Positions 62,317 to 64,000 of a DNA stretch of 64,000 bases are shown here, piece by piece. The notes beneath the pieces are model-generated. The model searched no databases and was not told the origin of the DNA. It saw only the letters and a program-made list of their open reading frames with translations. Each line of letters begins with the position of its first letter. The first letter of the stretch is position 1. Source of the DNA: Embiotoca jacksoni (taxonomy: Eukaryota; Chordata; Actinopteri; Embiotocidae); the NCBI GenBank assembly GCA_022577435.1, contig JAKOON010000007.1, positions 13,796,426 through 13,860,425 of the forward strand. Reading direction: 5' to 3'. The position numbers were made by a program, and so were the translations under genes.

Positions 62317-63209
62317 CAGTGGTGTGAAAAAGTGTTTGTCCCCTTCCTGATTTCTTATTTTTTTGCATGTTTGTCACACTTAAATGTTTCAGACCATCAA
62401 ACAAATTTAAATATTAGTAATAGATAACACAAGTAAACACAAAATGCAGTTTTTAAATGAAGGTTTTTATTATTAAGGGAGAAAACAATCCAAACCCACA
62501 TGGCCCTGTGTGAAAAAGTGTTTGTCCCCTAAACCTAATGACTGGTTGGGCCACCCTTAGCAGCAACAACTGCAATCAAGCGTTTGCGATAACTTGCAAT
62601 GAGTCTTTTACAGCGCTGTGGAGGAATTTTGGCCCACTCATCTTTGCAGAGTTGTTGTAATTCAGCCACATTGGAGGGTTTTCCAGCATCAACCGCCTTT
62701 TTAAGGTCATGCCACAGCATCTCAATAGGATTCAGGTCAGGACTTTGACTAGGCCACTCCAAAGTCTTCATTTTGTTTTTCTTCAGCCATTCAGAGGTGG
62801 ACTTGCTGGTGTGTTTTGGATCATTGTCCTGCTGCAGAACCCAAGTTGGCTTCAGCTTGAGGTCACGAACAGATGGCCGGACATTCTCCTTCAGCATTTT
62901 TTTGGTAGACGGTAGAATTCATGGTTCCATTTATCACAGCAAGTCTTCCAGGTCCTGAAGCAGCAAAACAGCCCCAGACCATCACACTACCACCACCATA
63001 TTTTACTGTTGGTATGATGTTATTTTTCTGAAATGCGGTGTTACTTTTACGCCAGATGTAATGGGACACACACCTTCCAAAAAGTTCAACTTTTGTCTCG
63101 TCAGTCCACAGAGTATTTTCCCAAAAGTCTTGGGGATCATCAAGATGTTTTCTGGCAAAAATGAGACGAGCCTTAATGTTCTTTTTACTCAGTGGTGGTT
63201 TTTGTCTTC
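62317..63209 (-). mobile_element. Truncated second copy of the Tc1-like element
   Basis: It starts CAGTGGTGTG after TA at 62315-62316 and follows the copy at 41762 base for base with few differences, including both 20-bp direct repeats (62324-62343 and 62510-62529). Homology stops at about 63209, in the middle of the transposase gene, where the sequence switches to unrelated DNA ('cctcctcatgctgttcactc'). The right terminal repeat and the DNA-binding half are missing, so it cannot transpose by itself. Confidence 0.9.
62535..63069 (-). pseudogene. Tc1-like transposase, C-terminal half, frameshifted
   Basis: On the minus strand the frame 63069-62863 includes SVMVWGCFAASGPGRLAVIN. The frame 62897-62535 includes QQDNDPKHTSKSTSEWL, SPDLNPIEMLWHDLKKAV and an intact C-terminus ending KGGPTSH. 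The two frames are joined by a net frameshift at about 62890-62915, in 'catttttttggtagacgg', where the sister copy has a different length. The N-terminal DNA-binding domain is absent because of truncation at 63209. Catalytic acidic residues visible are the Asp of QDNDP and the Glu of NPIE. Confidence 0.88.
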
Positions 63210-64000
63210 CTCCTCATGCTGTTCACTCGGCTACGCTTGCTCAATTATTAGACCACCGTTAGCACTATTTACTGTATGATTAGATAGCCAAATTAGATTT
63301 GCTCAGTTACAAGTTGGCAGGCAACTAGATCCAATATGTACCGTAATCTATTTTAAAAGCTGACAATGGTAAATGTTTGATTAAGCCTTGGGAACCAAAT
63401 GTTAAATTAAAAACAAATTGTTGAAATTAACTACAGCTCTGTGAATTATTAGTATGCCCAGTTTCGCTGTGGCCACCTGTAATTATATGATGTTGAACAG
63501 TGATGTTGCTACATTTCCTGGAATTTCAACACTAAAAAAAAAACAAGAGTTATAGTTTTATGTCAGGATAAATGTAACCGTTTGCCCAAAAATATTCAAT
63601 AAAAGCTAAAATATTATCGTGGTTTGTTATACATCTAATCTTTTGTAGCCAAATCAATTCCACACAACTGAAATTGTTCCCCTTTTTGTAACAAACTCCT
63701 CCACAATGGAGCTGCTTTCAGCCATGCTTGTGTTTGTTTTGTGTAAATAACCCACGTATACCTATTGTTAGGCTATTGTTAAGCAAGATGTCATTCAACA
63801 AGTCCGAATAATGCCATTGTCGCGTTAGGAATTTGCGTTGCTCATTTTAGAAATTATACCGATGTTATCGTGAACGTTATGATAAGCCAGATCCTCTGGT
63901 CCTCATCAGCGGCTGGATGATATAACAGTTTTGGCTTCAGGTGAGCTAAGTGTGGAAATTCTGTCATATTACAACAGAGGGTTTTGTTTAGGTGGGGATT
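63210..64000. other. Non-coding stretch, nothing recognised
   Basis: AT-rich sequence to the end of the window, with no exon, repeat or RNA recognised. Confidence 0.4.

Noticed and set aside
1..64000. CRISPR arrays, operons, phage or plasmid functions
   Set aside because: No regularly spaced repeat array and no bacterial gene organisation; the window is vertebrate nuclear DNA.
1..64000. tRNA, rRNA or known microRNA genes
   Set aside because: No cloverleaf with intact promoter boxes and no familiar microRNA seed sequence was found by eye. The tRNA-like words at 24917 belong to a SINE-like repeat.

Overview
The window looks like nuclear DNA from a ray-finned fish, most likely a percomorph teleost. 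The composition is AT-rich vertebrate-type intergenic sequence with long CA/GT, CT and homopolymer tracts. The mobile elements are characteristic of teleosts: several Tc1-like DNA transposons, a Rex3 (RTE-clade) LINE, LTR-retrotransposon remnants with gypsy-type pol, and dispersed repeat families that I recognise from many fish genomes. These family names come from memory of their sequence; no database search was run.

Nothing in the window looks like a complete protein-coding gene. The only convincing host-gene signal is at 52.56-54.04 kb on the + strand. A GC-rich, CpG-rich segment (putative promoter and 5' UTR) leads into a first coding exon with a signal peptide (53152-53245) and a consensus GT donor. 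It is followed by a phase-compatible second exon (53784-54036). A 13-nt microexon is possible at 54399-54411. The rest of the gene would lie to the right, beyond the window. I do not recognise the protein; it begins like a secreted or type I membrane protein. The roughly 52 kb to its left looks like a gene desert.

Layout: 1-24 kb is mostly unannotated non-coding DNA with microsatellites, decayed dispersed repeats (5.95-6.5, 18.5-19.2, 21.05-21.33 kb) and a LINE 3' end (22.95-23.37 kb). From 24.3 to 28.84 kb there is a dense cluster of insertions: a Tc1 end fragment, a tRNA-SINE-like repeat, an internally deleted Rex3, and an internally deleted gypsy element with both ends and its 5-bp target-site duplication intact. 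From 28.84 to 41.7 kb the sequence is mostly unannotated, with a chain of decayed fish repeats at 32.7-34.0 kb and a solo LTR with a perfect GTAGG duplication at 37975-38466. A near-complete Tc1-like transposon lies at 41762-43382, followed by a DDE transposase scrap. A second, truncated copy of the same Tc1 family sits at 62317-63209, and a third, older Tc1 lineage at 58.76-59.55 kb.

The mobile elements appear dead: each coding remnant I examined is frameshifted, truncated or deleted. The points most worth checking are the unidentified gene and its microexon, the recombinant junction in the gypsy element, the IR/DR architecture of the Tc1 family with complementary lesions in its two copies, two hairpins at 4.1 and 5.45 kb, and candidate conserved non-coding blocks.
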